From NCBI GenBank assembly GCA_937901525.1, contig CALDHX010000007.1:1-22236 (forward strand): DNA of 22,236 bases, given 5' to 3'. Positions 7,132 to 15,134 of this stretch are shown here, one piece after another. The DNA is from an uncultured Bacteroidales bacterium. Its GTDB lineage: Bacteria > Bacteroidota > Bacteroidia > Bacteroidales > P3. Numbering within the stretch: the first letter of the stretch is position 1; every line of letters starts with the position of its first letter. Position numbers and translations under genes: made by a program. The notes under the pieces were generated by a model that saw only the letters and a program-made list of their open reading frames with translations, was not told where the DNA came from and did not search any database.

Positions 7132-7986
7132 TTATTCTTTTTTTCGCAAAAGTACAAAGAAATTTTCAAACAATATTATAAACAATATAATAAAGAGACT
7201 TGCAATTATTAATAAAGGATGTTGTGAGAAGGTTGAAGTGTCTTGTGAGGCTATTTCTTCTTTTGAGTAGAGAAAGTAGATAAGACAGACTGTAAAGTTG
7301 TTGATAAAATGACAAATTATTGGAATTATTAGGTTTTTTGAGGCAACAAATACATAACCTAATAGGATAGATAACATAAAGCGAGGAAGGAATGAGAATA
7401 ATTCAAAGTGCATCAAGGAAAAGAATGCAGATGTGAGTAGAATTGCTATAAAAGTGTTTTTGCATAGGTCTTTAAGGTAGTTTTGTATTACTCCTCTGAA
7501 AAATAATTCTTCCACAATGGCGGGAATTATGGCTAAAACAAAGCTAATAGCAAGAAATCCTCCAAAGGAATCGCTTGTTAATAGATATTCGCTTTCTTTT
7601 TCTGAAAGTGTCTGTATTTGTCGGAAAATTTCTTCGCCTTCAAAGTGTAGATTGTTATTCCAATTTGTGAGTATATCGTTGATAGGAATGCAAACAATAG
7701 GAATTATTATTGCCCAAATAAGCCAACGTTTGTTTTTTAGTGTAGAAAAATTTGTTTTAAAGTCTTTTGTGAAAAGCCAAATGCAAAGCCAAGAAGGTAA
7801 TCCAAACATTACAAGTGAGCCAATCGCTTGTATGCACAATTTTCCTGAATGTGTGAGGGCAAAATCAGGTAGTAGGTATTTGAAAAATGACATTAAAACT
7901 GATGCGAAAGAAATTGATGTCATTAAAATAGCAATCGACATCAATATTTTTACTATTGGAGATGATTCTTTTGTAAGTAATTTCAT
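7132..7986 (-). CDS. CPBP family intramembrane metalloprotease
   Basis: This polytopic membrane protein of 284 residues has about eight hydrophobic segments, the first at residues 10-38 and the last running to the C-terminus. It carries the three CPBP (CAAX protease/bacteriocin-processing, Abi) signatures: EE159-160 with R164 in VEELFFRG, F189-S-L-M-H193, and H226-F-I-N-N230. These residues form the glutamate/histidine active site in Rce1-type proteases. The bacterial substrates are mostly unknown; roles in bacteriocin self-immunity and envelope protein processing are recorded for relatives. The ATG at 7986 lies 20 bp from the end of tRNA-Arg, with no promoter visible between, so its mRNA is probably released by processing at the tRNA 3' end. 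Confidence 0.88.
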   Translation of the reverse strand: MKLLTKESSPIVKILMSIAILMTSISFASVLMSFFKYLLPDFALTHSGKLCIQAIGSLVMFGLPSWLCIWLFTKDFKTNFSTLKNKRWLIWAIIIPIVCIPINDILTNWNNNLHFEGEEIFRQIQTLSEKESEYLLTSDSFGGFLAISFVLAIIPAIVEELFFRGVIQNYLKDLCKNTFIAILLTSAFFSLMHFELFSFLPRFMLSILLGYVFVASKNLIIPIICHFINNFTVCLIYFLYSKEEIASQDTSTFSQHPLLIIASLFIILFIILFENFFVLLRKKE

Positions 7987-8006
7987 TGAATTAAAGATTT
8001 AGTTTG

Positions 8007-8079
8007 TACCCCCGGCGGGATTCGAACCCACAACGCCAGAACCGGAATCTGATATTTTATCCAATTGAACTACAAGGGT
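8007..8079 (-). tRNA. tRNA-Arg (anticodon CCG)
   Basis: This is a 73-nt cloverleaf on the minus strand. Acceptor ACCCTTG pairs with CGGGGGT. The anticodon stem TCAGA/TCTGG encloses loop TTCCGGT with anticodon CCG at 8045-8043. The T-arm is GTGGG-TTCGAAT-CCCGC and the discriminator is A. The D-stem has one mismatch. CCA is not encoded. The gene lies 4 bp after the corA stop and 20 bp before the CPBP gene, embedded in a protein-coding unit. Confidence 0.95.
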
Positions 8080-8083
8080 GGAT

Positions 8084-8977
8084 TTATAGCCATTTTTTTC
8101 TTTTGAAATAAATGAAGAAGGCAATAACAATAATGAGCATTGCAATAACTATTCCCAAAAATACGAAAGGTGAGTTTTGAAAGGGTAGTAATACATTCAT
8201 TCCATATATAGAGGATACCACTGTAAGAGGGAGCATAATGGTAGAAAGGAAAGTTAGTAATTTCATTATCTCATTGGTTTTGTTGGTTTGAAGCGAATCA
8301 AAGGTTTTACTCAAACCTTCAATTAATTCTCCGTAATCTTCTACCAAGTCAAACATCTTTTGATATTGGTCAAGTATATTTCCCCAATAGTCTTCCATGT
8401 CTTCGGCGTATCCTTTGATGCTACCACTTTCAAATTTGTATAAGACTTTTAATTGAGGTTTGAAGGTGGTGTTGAGTTGTATGATGTTTTTTCTTGTAAG
8501 CGATAGGGTTTCAATTACTTTTTGAGGCTTTTTAGTAAATATGTCGTAGTTTATGCTATCAACTTCACTACCAATTCTTAGAATAAGCGTATAGGTTTCC
8601 ACCATAAGCCTATCTAATATATTGTATAGTAATTCATCGGAAGAGTTGTATTGTTGTTTTTCATCTTTTGTTTGTTTGAAAAGGTTTTTAACTGCCCAAT
8701 GACTTCGTCCGATAGTAATTATGTAATCCTTCCCCCAAAAGATTTTTACCTCTTTCATTCTAATGAATTTATTGCTTTTGTCAAGGTATGGAAAGTGGAG
8801 AATTAGAAAGTAATAATCATCATATTCGTCTATTTTAGGACGTTGATTGATAGCGCGACAGTCTTCAATATCTAAGGGGTGAAAGTTGTAGTTATCTAAT
8901 AGGTATGTGTAATCTTCTTCCTCAGGGTTGAGGATGTGTAACCATTGTAATTCGTCAAAATTTATAGTTTCAATCAT
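8084..8977 (-). CDS. corA: CorA family magnesium/divalent cation channel
   Basis: This is a homopentameric inner-membrane Mg2+ channel. The 297-residue protein has a long cytoplasmic alpha/beta and helical domain (to about residue 235) and two C-terminal membrane helices (LLTFLSTIMLPLTVVSSIYG and FVFLGIVIAMLIIVIAFFIY). The selectivity signature YGMN ends the first helix, and the protein closes with a basic KRKKWL. The frame extends to a TTG at 8998, but the ATG at 8977 follows a perfect AAGGAGG with a 6-nt gap and matches the usual CorA N-terminus (MIETINFDELQW), so I take 8977. It opens the long minus-strand unit and has its own promoter at 9007-9037. Transport of Co2+ or Ni2+ cannot be excluded. 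Confidence 0.92.
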   Translation of the reverse strand: MIETINFDELQWLHILNPEEEDYTYLLDNYNFHPLDIEDCRAINQRPKIDEYDDYYFLILHFPYLDKSNKFIRMKEVKIFWGKDYIITIGRSHWAVKNLFKQTKDEKQQYNSSDELLYNILDRLMVETYTLILRIGSEVDSINYDIFTKKPQKVIETLSLTRKNIIQLNTTFKPQLKVLYKFESGSIKGYAEDMEDYWGNILDQYQKMFDLVEDYGELIEGLSKTFDSLQTNKTNEIMKLLTFLSTIMLPLTVVSSIYGMNVLLPFQNSPFVFLGIVIAMLIIVIAFFIYFKRKKWL

Positions 8978-8983
8978 TTTTCG

Positions 8984-8990
8984 CCTCCTT
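8984..8990 (-). promoter_or_regulatory. Strong Shine-Dalgarno sequence before corA
   Basis: The minus strand reads AAGGAGG, then CGAAAA, then ATG. A full anti-SD match is unusual in Bacteroidota, and the other starts in this window lack one. It decides the corA start at 8977 over the upstream TTG. Confidence 0.7.
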
Positions 8991-9006
8991 TCTGTCAAAA
9001 TCTTTG

Positions 9007-9037
9007 CAAAGGTAAGAAGAAAACTTGAAAAGTCAAA
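9007..9037 (-). promoter_or_regulatory. Bacteroidota-type promoter of corA
   Basis: The minus strand has TTTG at 9037-9034 and TACCTTTG at 9014-9007, 19 bp apart. Transcription would start near 9001, leaving a leader of about 24 nt with the SD sequence. It probably drives the whole unit down to the terminator at 1635-1691. Confidence 0.65.
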
Positions 9038-9089
9038 GAAATAATTTTTAAAATCAAAGAAAAATGAACGTTATTTAATAAATATGTGT

Positions 9090-9097
9090 TATCTTTG
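9090..9097 (+). promoter_or_regulatory. -7 element of the pgk promoter
   Basis: TATCTTTG matches TAnnTTTG and lies 23 bp before the pgk ATG. No TTTG is seen at the matching -33 position. The corA and pgk promoters are divergent, their -7 elements about 75 bp apart. Confidence 0.5.
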
Positions 9098-9120
9098 TAC
9101 TTTAAATAAAAAATAGTGCT

Positions 9121-10311
9121 ATGAATAGTATAAAAGATACAAGCTTCGCAGGTAAGAAAGCATTAGTCAGAGTAGATTTCAATGTTCCAGTTGATAAAGG
9201 TCAAATAACTGATGATACAAGAATAAGAGAGGCTATGCCAACTATTGAAAAACTTATTTCAGATGGTGCATCAGTTATATTAATGGCTCATTTTGGACGA
9301 CCTAAAAAAGGAGGTTTTGAACCAGAGTTAACTTTGAAACCAGTGGTTGATTATTTGTCAAAAATGATTGGTAAAGAAGTGGTATTTACTCAAAGTTTAG
9401 ACTTTAAAGATATTAAAGCGTTGGCAGATGGATTAAAGGCTGGTGATGTTATGATGATAGAAAATATTCGCTTTTATCCAGGAGAAACTAAGGGAGATGA
9501 AGAGTTAGCAAAAAATCTTGCAGAATTAGGCGATTGTTATGTGAATGACGCTTTTGGAGCAGCGCACAGAGAACATTCCTCAACTGCGACAATAGCAAAA
9601 TTCTTCCCAAATGCAAAATATTTTGGTCTTTTGATGGAAAATGAAATAGTAAATCTAAATCGTTTAATGTCTTCTCCAAATAAACCTTTTACTGCAATCA
9701 TTGGAGGTAGTAAGATATCATCAAAAATAGATGTAATTCAAAATTTATTGCCATTAGTAGATAATTTAATTATTGGAGGTGGAATGAGTTATACTTTTGC
9801 AAAAGCAAGAGGAAAAAGAATAGGTAACTCAATTTGTGAAGATGATAAAATGCAAGTAGCACTTGATCTTATAGAAGAGGCAAAAAACAAAGGTGTAAAC
9901 CTATATTTGCCTGTTGATATAATGGCAGGTGATGCGTTTTCAAACGATTGTAACGTGAAATATTGTCCTGAGGTAGATATACCTGATGGTTGGGAAGGAA
10001 TGGATGCGGGAGAAAAAACAAGAGAGTTGTTTAGAGAAGTTATATTGAAGTCTAAAACAATTCTTTGGAATGGTCCTGTTGGCGTATTTGAGTTTGAAAC
10101 CTTTGCAAAAGGAACAGATGCAATAGCAAAAGCAGTAGCAGAAGCAACAGATAAAGGAGCATTCTCAGCAGTTGGAGGAGGAGATTCGGTTTCGGCAATC
10201 AATAAATCGGGATTTGCAGATAAGATTTCATATATTTCAACAGGTGGAGGAGCAATGTTAGAATTTTTGGAAGGAAAGACATTGCCGGGAATTAAAGCAA
10301 TAATGGATTAA
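9121..10311 (+). CDS. pgk: Phosphoglycerate kinase
   Basis: Pgk transfers phosphate between 1,3-bisphosphoglycerate and ADP in glycolysis, in the cytoplasm. The 396 residues match the bacterial norm. N-domain substrate motifs include VRVDFNVP, DDTRIREAMPTI, AHFGRPK, ENIRFYPGE and NDAFGAAHREHSS. The hinge and C-domain nucleotide motifs include IIGGSKISSKI, IIGGGMSYTF, PVDIMAGDAFS, WNGPVGVFEFETFAKGT and GGGDSVSAINKSG, and the protein ends with STGGGAMLEFLEGKTLPGI. All expected basic substrate-binding residues appear to be present. It heads a + strand unit, with the SDR gene starting 14 bp after its stop. Confidence 0.97.
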   Translation: MNSIKDTSFAGKKALVRVDFNVPVDKGQITDDTRIREAMPTIEKLISDGASVILMAHFGRPKKGGFEPELTLKPVVDYLSKMIGKEVVFTQSLDFKDIKALADGLKAGDVMMIENIRFYPGETKGDEELAKNLAELGDCYVNDAFGAAHREHSSTATIAKFFPNAKYFGLLMENEIVNLNRLMSSPNKPFTAIIGGSKISSKIDVIQNLLPLVDNLIIGGGMSYTFAKARGKRIGNSICEDDKMQVALDLIEEAKNKGVNLYLPVDIMAGDAFSNDCNVKYCPEVDIPDGWEGMDAGEKTRELFREVILKSKTILWNGPVGVFEFETFAKGTDAIAKAVAEATDKGAFSAVGGGDSVSAINKSGFADKISYISTGGGAMLEFLEGKTLPGIKAIMD

Positions 10312-10325
10312 GACAAAGAAAAGAA

Positions 10326-11081
10326 ATGAGAAAAATAGCGTTAATAACAGGAGCAACCTCAGGCATAGGAAAAGCGTGTGCAATTAAATTTGCTCAAAAC
10401 AATTATGATATAATAATCACAGGACGAAGAAAAGAACGTCTTGAAGACTTAGAAAAAGAATTAAGAGTATTTGGAGCAGATGTGTTGAGTTTGAACTTTG
10501 ATGTAAGAAATAATCAAGAAGTAGAACAATATTTAGGTAATCTTTCAGGCAAATGGCAAGATATAGATTTGCTTATCAATAATGCAGGACTTGCAGCAGG
10601 AAAAGAACCAATAATAGAGGGAAGTCTTGATGATTGGGAAAGAATGATAGATACAAATGTTAAGGGTTTGCTTTATGTAAGTAAGATTGTTTTAAATCTT
10701 ATGTGTAAACGACAAAAAGGACACGTAGTTAATATTTGTTCTATTGCGGGTAAGCAAGTTTATTCCGATGGAAATGTTTATTGTGCAAGCAAACACGCCG
10801 TTGATGCATTAAGTCTTGCAATGAGAATAGATTGTTTGAAATATGGAATAAAGGTTACAAATATTTGTCCAGGGGCAGTGGAGACAGAATTCTCAATTGT
10901 GAGATTCCATGGTAATAAAGAACAAGCAGATGCTACATACAAAGGATTTACACCATTGACAGGGGAGGATATAGCAGAAACAATTTATTATTGTGCTACA
11001 CTTCCATCACATGTTTGCATAAACGACCTAACAATTATGCCAACAGCACAAGCTGATTCTTCACACTTCTTTAAACAATAA
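10326..11081 (+). CDS. Classical short-chain dehydrogenase (YdfG-like)
   Basis: This is a cytoplasmic NAD(P)-dependent oxidoreductase of 251 residues with a Rossmann fold. It has TGATSGIG (8-15) for cofactor binding, GRRKERL (33-39) whose Arg residues favour NADPH, NNAG (85-88), catalytic Ser139, Tyr152 and Lys156 (YCASK), and CPGAVETEFS after the active site. Overall it most resembles the YdfG group that oxidises 3-hydroxy acids such as serine or reduces malonic semialdehyde, but substrate cannot be read from sequence. It lies between pgk (14 bp) and meaB (2 bp), so it is translated from the same message. Confidence 0.88.
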   Translation: MRKIALITGATSGIGKACAIKFAQNNYDIIITGRRKERLEDLEKELRVFGADVLSLNFDVRNNQEVEQYLGNLSGKWQDIDLLINNAGLAAGKEPIIEGSLDDWERMIDTNVKGLLYVSKIVLNLMCKRQKGHVVNICSIAGKQVYSDGNVYCASKHAVDALSLAMRIDCLKYGIKVTNICPGAVETEFSIVRFHGNKEQADATYKGFTPLTGEDIAETIYYCATLPSHVCINDLTIMPTAQADSSHFFKQ

Positions 11082-11083
11082 CT

Positions 11084-12187
11084 ATGTACGATAGAATAAT
11101 CGATAAAGATAATCCTAATTCAGCATTAAAAGTGCAGGCAGCCCTTTCAGAGCAGCCTGCACAAGTTAATAAGGAATATATTTTTAAATTAAAAAAGCGT
11201 AAAGAATTAAGTGTTGATGAATTTGTTGATGGAATACTTAAACAAAATCGAATAATTCTTTCACAAGCAATTACACTTGTGGAAAGTAATCGTATTGATC
11301 ACCAACAAAAAGCACAACAAATAATAGAGAGATGCTTGCCTTATGCAGGCAAAAGCATAAGAGTAGGAATTACAGGAGTACCAGGGGTTGGAAAAAGTAC
11401 GACAATAGAAGCTCTTGGAGTGAAATTAACCTCTATGGGCCATAAATTAGCAGTACTTGCAATAGATCCAACAAGTGAAAAAACAAAAGGAAGTATTCTT
11501 GGAGATAAAACACGAATGGAAACTCTTGCAAACGACCCTAATGCTTTTATTCGTCCAAGTCCATCGGCAGGAAGTCTTGGAGGAGTAGCGAGAAAAACAA
11601 GAGAAATTATAATTTTATGTGAAGCAGCAGGCTTTGATGTTGTTTTAGTTGAAACAGTTGGAGTAGGACAAAGCGAAGTAGTTGCACATTCTATGGTAGA
11701 TTTTTTTCTATTGCTACAACTTGCAAACGCAGGTGATGAATTACAAGGAATAAAACGTGGAATTATGGAAATGGCAGATGCGATTTCTATCAACAAAGCA
11801 GAATTAGATCCTACACGAGCAGGATTAGCAGCAACTCAATATCGCAATGCTTTAAGTCTTTTTCCACATAATGAAAATGGTTGGAAACCTGTTGTTTTTA
11901 CGTCCTCGGCTTATACAGGAGATGGTATAGATAAGATTTGGGAAACAATAATGGATTACGTTGTTTTAACAAAATCCAATGGTCATTTCCATAAAAAGAG
12001 AAATGAACAAAATCTTCGCATTCTTTCGGAAACAATAAATACGACTCTAACAGAGAAATTCTACTCTAATGAAAAAATTCAACAAGATTTAGAGAAGATG
12101 CGAACAGATATTATAGAGGATAAAATTTCTGCTTATGTAGCAGCTCAAAATCTTATAGAGGAATATTTTTGTGAAATACGCAAATAA
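11084..12187 (+). CDS. meaB: MeaB/ArgK-type G3E GTPase (methylmalonyl-CoA mutase chaperone)
   Basis: MeaB loads and protects the adenosylcobalamin cofactor of methylmalonyl-CoA mutase. The 367 residues comprise an N-terminal helical region (to about 90), the P-loop GVPGVGKS (98-105), DPTSEKTKGSILGDKTRM (switch I region), ETVGVGQSE (190-198) and INKAE (236-240), then a C-terminal dimerisation arm. The guanine-specificity motif is usually NKxD, and here the Asp is Glu. The mutase genes are not in this window, so the partner must lie elsewhere. The start is 2 bp after the SDR stop. A GC-rich inverted repeat lies near the start of the gene (11132-11162). Confidence 0.9.
   Translation: MYDRIIDKDNPNSALKVQAALSEQPAQVNKEYIFKLKKRKELSVDEFVDGILKQNRIILSQAITLVESNRIDHQQKAQQIIERCLPYAGKSIRVGITGVPGVGKSTTIEALGVKLTSMGHKLAVLAIDPTSEKTKGSILGDKTRMETLANDPNAFIRPSPSAGSLGGVARKTREIIILCEAAGFDVVLVETVGVGQSEVVAHSMVDFFLLLQLANAGDELQGIKRGIMEMADAISINKAELDPTRAGLAATQYRNALSLFPHNENGWKPVVFTSSAYTGDGIDKIWETIMDYVVLTKSNGHFHKKRNEQNLRILSETINTTLTEKFYSNEKIQQDLEKMRTDIIEDKISAYVAAQNLIEEYFCEIRK
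11132..11162 (+). repeat. GC-rich inverted repeat within the 5' end of meaB
   Basis: GTGCAGGC (11132-11139) is complementary to GCCTGCAC (11155-11162). An A/A mismatch and two further pairs extend the stem. It falls in codons 17-27, in a region predicted to be poorly conserved, and is much more GC-rich than its surroundings. Confidence 0.55.
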
Positions 12188-12199
12188 TTAAAAATTTTT

Positions 12200-12640
12200 A
12201 TGAAAAAAATTGTTTTTTTCTTAGCTTTATTTTTTTCTTTCACAGCTTGCTCAGTTTTAAATAAAGATATGGAAAATCAAAACAAAGAAAGTGATGTACA
12301 AACGGTCTTTGGAGTTGAGTGGAAATTGAAAAAAATAGGTAATAAAGAAATGAAGTATTCAGAAGAGAATGAAATAATTACTCTTTTGATGACTTCTGAG
12401 CCTGAAAACGTAAGTGGATTCTCTGCTTGCAATAGATATTTTGGTAAATTTATCTATAAAAAAGGTAAACTTACTTTTAGAGATATGGCATCTACTGCGA
12501 TGATGTGTCCAAATCAAACAATGGATTTAGAAAAACGTTATCTTATGCAATTAGATAAGGTAAATAACTTTGTAATTACCGAAGACGGAGAGTTGCATCT
12601 TAGAAAAGATGATAAAATATTGTTGATTTTTGTTCAATAA
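12200..12640 (+). CDS. META-domain lipoprotein (HslJ-like)
   Basis: This lipoprotein has 146 residues. The signal peptide MKKIVFFLALFFSFTAC ends in a lipobox with Cys17, so the mature protein should be lipid-anchored in the envelope. The META domain covers about residues 38-145: EWKLKKIGNKEMKY, then FSACNRYFGKFIYKKG (the conserved GxxGCNxxxG region) and MASTAMMCP. HslJ-type META proteins are linked to novobiocin and heat stress resistance in E. coli, but the biochemical role is not known. It starts 12 bp after meaB and 6 bp before priA. A weak internal -7 match (TATTTTTG, 12164-12171) lies upstream within meaB. Confidence 0.85.
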   Translation: MKKIVFFLALFFSFTACSVLNKDMENQNKESDVQTVFGVEWKLKKIGNKEMKYSEENEIITLLMTSEPENVSGFSACNRYFGKFIYKKGKLTFRDMASTAMMCPNQTMDLEKRYLMQLDKVNNFVITEDGELHLRKDDKILLIFVQ

Positions 12641-12646
12641 ACAAAG

Positions 12647-15112
12647 ATGCAGACTTTATTTTGTCAAGTTTTATTACCATTACATTTACCAAGCAGTTTC
12701 ACTTACCGAATACCGCTTGAATTGTATGATAAAATAAAGGTTGGAGCAAGAGTTGCTGTTCAGTTTGGTAAGAAGAAAATTTATAGTGGAATCGTTTCCG
12801 AAATACACAATAGAGTTCCTTCGGTTGCAAGTGTGAAGTATATTTTGGAAATTATAGATTCCGAGCCAATAATTTCTGAAAAAACACTTTCTTTCTATCA
12901 ATGGATAGCTTCTTACTATATGTGTTATATAGGAGATGTGATAACAGCGGCAATGCCTGCTTTATTAAGGTTGAGAAGTGAAAGCAAAATTATTGTTTCT
13001 GATGAATTTACAGCAGATATTAATGTTTTAAATGATAGAGAATTAGAAATTCTGAAAATAGTTGATGAAAAAGGAAATATATCTATTGAAGAATTGAGTA
13101 ACAGATTATCTGAAAAAGGGATTTTGCCAGAGATTACAGAAATGGTTAATAAAAAAGTATTAGCTATTGATGAACAACTTGAAGAAAAGTATAAACCTAA
13201 ATTATATCCGTATATCGTTCTTACAGAAAGTTATGAAACGCCAGAAAAAAAAGCAGAATTAATTCAAGATTTAAGTTCAAAGAAAACCTCAGAAAATCAA
13301 CTTCAAACCTTTCTTCTTTTTTTGAGTGAATCGCAAGGAAGAGGTGTGGTGGAGAAATCATCATTTCAAGAAAAATGTAATAAAGGTTCACTTCAAACTC
13401 TTTTGAAAAAACAAGTTTTTGAAGTAAAATATCTTGTACATTCACGTTTAAAAGAAAAGCAATCAGTATTTGACACAAAAGATATTACCCTTTCTTCTTT
13501 ACAACAAACAGCTTTTGACTCAATTATTAACTTTTGGCAAACGAATGATGTAGTGCTTTTGCATGGAGTAACAGGTAGTGGAAAAACAGAGATTTATATT
13601 AAACTAATAGAAAAAACAATTAGAGAGGGAAAACAAGTTCTTTATCTTTTGCCTGAAATAGCTTTAAGTATTCAATTACTTTCACGGTTAGAAAAGTATT
13701 TTGGAGATAAGATAGGCATATATCACTCACGTTTTTCAAAGGAAGAAAGAGTAGAAATCTGGAATAAGGTAAAGGAGGTAGATAAAGAAAAACGCTATCA
13801 AATAATAATTGGTTCAAGAGCTTCTGTTTTTTTACCTTTTTCTCAGTTAGGATTAATTATTGTAGATGAAGAACACGATGCGGGTTATAAACAAAGAGAG
13901 CCATCTCCACGATATAATGCACGAGATGCAGCAATATATCTTGCAACTCTTCATAAGTCAAAAGTTCTTTTAGGCTCTGCAACACCTTCGTTAGAAACAT
14001 ATTTCAATACTCAAATAGGAAAATATGGATATGTTTCTTTAAACGAACGTTATTTGAATACTCCTATGCCGAAGATACAAATTGCAAATATGAAAGAAGA
14101 ATATATTAATAAGACTAATTATTCTATTTTTTCATCTTTGTTATTTGATAATATAAATCAAGCACTTAATAATCATAAACAAGTAATACTATTTAAAAAT
14201 CAAAGAGGGTATGCCTCTAATATTAGATGTGAGGTTTGTGGTTGGGTTGCAAAATGCCCTAATTGTGATGTTTCTTTAACTTATCACAAACATTTGCAAA
14301 CCTTAAATTGTCATTACTGTGGATTAAACTTGCCTTTGTATAATGAATGTCCTGAGTGTCATAGTCATTCTCTTATTCAATCTGGTAATGGTAGTGAAAA
14401 AATAGAAGAAGAAACACTAAGATTTTTCCCTAATGCGAGAGTAAAACGTATGGATTTAGATACAACTCGCAAAAAGAATGATTATTTGGAAATTATTCAA
14501 GACTTTGAAAAAGGGAATATTGATATACTTTGTGGAACGCAAATAATCACAAAAGGATTAGACTTTTCTAACGTAGGATTAGTAGGAGTAATAGATGCAG
14601 ACTCCCTTTTATATTATCCAGATTTTAGAGCATACGAAAGATGCTTTGATTTACTAACACAAGTAGCAGGAAGAGCCGGAAGATTGAAGGAAAAAGGAAG
14701 GGTAGTTATTCAATCATTTAATCCAAATCATCAAATATTTAACGAAGTGTTGAATTATGATTACGCTTCAATGTATAAGAATCAAATAGTAGAAAGAAAA
14801 CTTTTCTCATATCCACCTTTTGTATATTTAACCAAGATATTATTTCAATCAAAAGATAAAGATGTTTTAGATACCTTATGTCAAGAGTATTCAAATGAAA
14901 TAAGAAAGATATTTGGTCAAAGAATATTAGGTCCTGAATATCCTCCTATTTATAGAATAAAAGGAATGTATCAAAAACAATTTATTTTGAAATTAGAAAA
15001 AAACGTTTCCTATACACAAGCGAAAAAGTTGATAATGCAACTTAATGAAGAAATTTTAAGTAAAAGAGAATATAAACAAACGAGGGTGATAGTAGATGTA
15101 GATCCTTTTTAA
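12647..15112 (+). CDS. priA: Primosomal protein N' (PriA helicase)
   Basis: PriA recognises stalled forks and restarts replication as a 3'-5' helicase. The 821 residues show an N-terminal DNA-binding domain (FTYRIP, VGARVAVQFGKKK), Walker A GVTGSGKTEIY (about 306-316), DEEHD, LGSATPSLE, an embedded zinc region with eight Cys in four CxxC pairs (CEVCG, CPNCD, CHYCG, CPECH), GNGSEKIEEE, TQIITKGLDF and QVAGRAGR. The C-terminal domain ends ...VIVDVDPF. All helicase and zinc residues expected for an active enzyme are present. The start is 6 bp after the lipoprotein stop, which makes it the last gene of the pgk unit. Confidence 0.96.
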   Translation: MQTLFCQVLLPLHLPSSFTYRIPLELYDKIKVGARVAVQFGKKKIYSGIVSEIHNRVPSVASVKYILEIIDSEPIISEKTLSFYQWIASYYMCYIGDVITAAMPALLRLRSESKIIVSDEFTADINVLNDRELEILKIVDEKGNISIEELSNRLSEKGILPEITEMVNKKVLAIDEQLEEKYKPKLYPYIVLTESYETPEKKAELIQDLSSKKTSENQLQTFLLFLSESQGRGVVEKSSFQEKCNKGSLQTLLKKQVFEVKYLVHSRLKEKQSVFDTKDITLSSLQQTAFDSIINFWQTNDVVLLHGVTGSGKTEIYIKLIEKTIREGKQVLYLLPEIALSIQLLSRLEKYFGDKIGIYHSRFSKEERVEIWNKVKEVDKEKRYQIIIGSRASVFLPFSQLGLIIVDEEHDAGYKQREPSPRYNARDAAIYLATLHKSKVLLGSATPSLETYFNTQIGKYGYVSLNERYLNTPMPKIQIANMKEEYINKTNYSIFSSLLFDNINQALNNHKQVILFKNQRGYASNIRCEVCGWVAKCPNCDVSLTYHKHLQTLNCHYCGLNLPLYNECPECHSHSLIQSGNGSEKIEEETLRFFPNARVKRMDLDTTRKKNDYLEIIQDFEKGNIDILCGTQIITKGLDFSNVGLVGVIDADSLLYYPDFRAYERCFDLLTQVAGRAGRLKEKGRVVIQSFNPNHQIFNEVLNYDYASMYKNQIVERKLFSYPPFVYLTKILFQSKDKDVLDTLCQEYSNEIRKIFGQRILGPEYPPIYRIKGMYQKQFILKLEKNVSYTQAKKLIMQLNEEILSKREYKQTRVIVDVDPF

Positions 15113-15122
15113 ATATTTTTTT

Positions 15123-15130
15123 TAATTTTG
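15123..15130 (+). promoter_or_regulatory. -7-like element immediately before the next gene
   Basis: TAATTTTG fits TAnnTTTG and lies 4 bp before the ATG at 15135. If used, transcription would start at or next to the start codon, giving a leaderless message. No -33 TTTG is visible. Confidence 0.3.
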
Positions 15131-15134
15131 CACT

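Noticed and set aside
7517..8002. A 161-codon + strand open frame opposite the CPBP protease gene
   Set aside because: It is antisense to a protein with all CPBP motifs. The predicted product resembles nothing and has no promoter or start signal.
8978..8998. Upstream TTG start for CorA
   Set aside because: The extension would be translated through the AAGGAGG that serves the ATG at 8977.
8999..9120. A replication origin in the AT-rich divergent region
   Set aside because: No cluster of DnaA boxes and no dnaA/dnaN neighbours. The AT-richness is explained by two divergent promoters.
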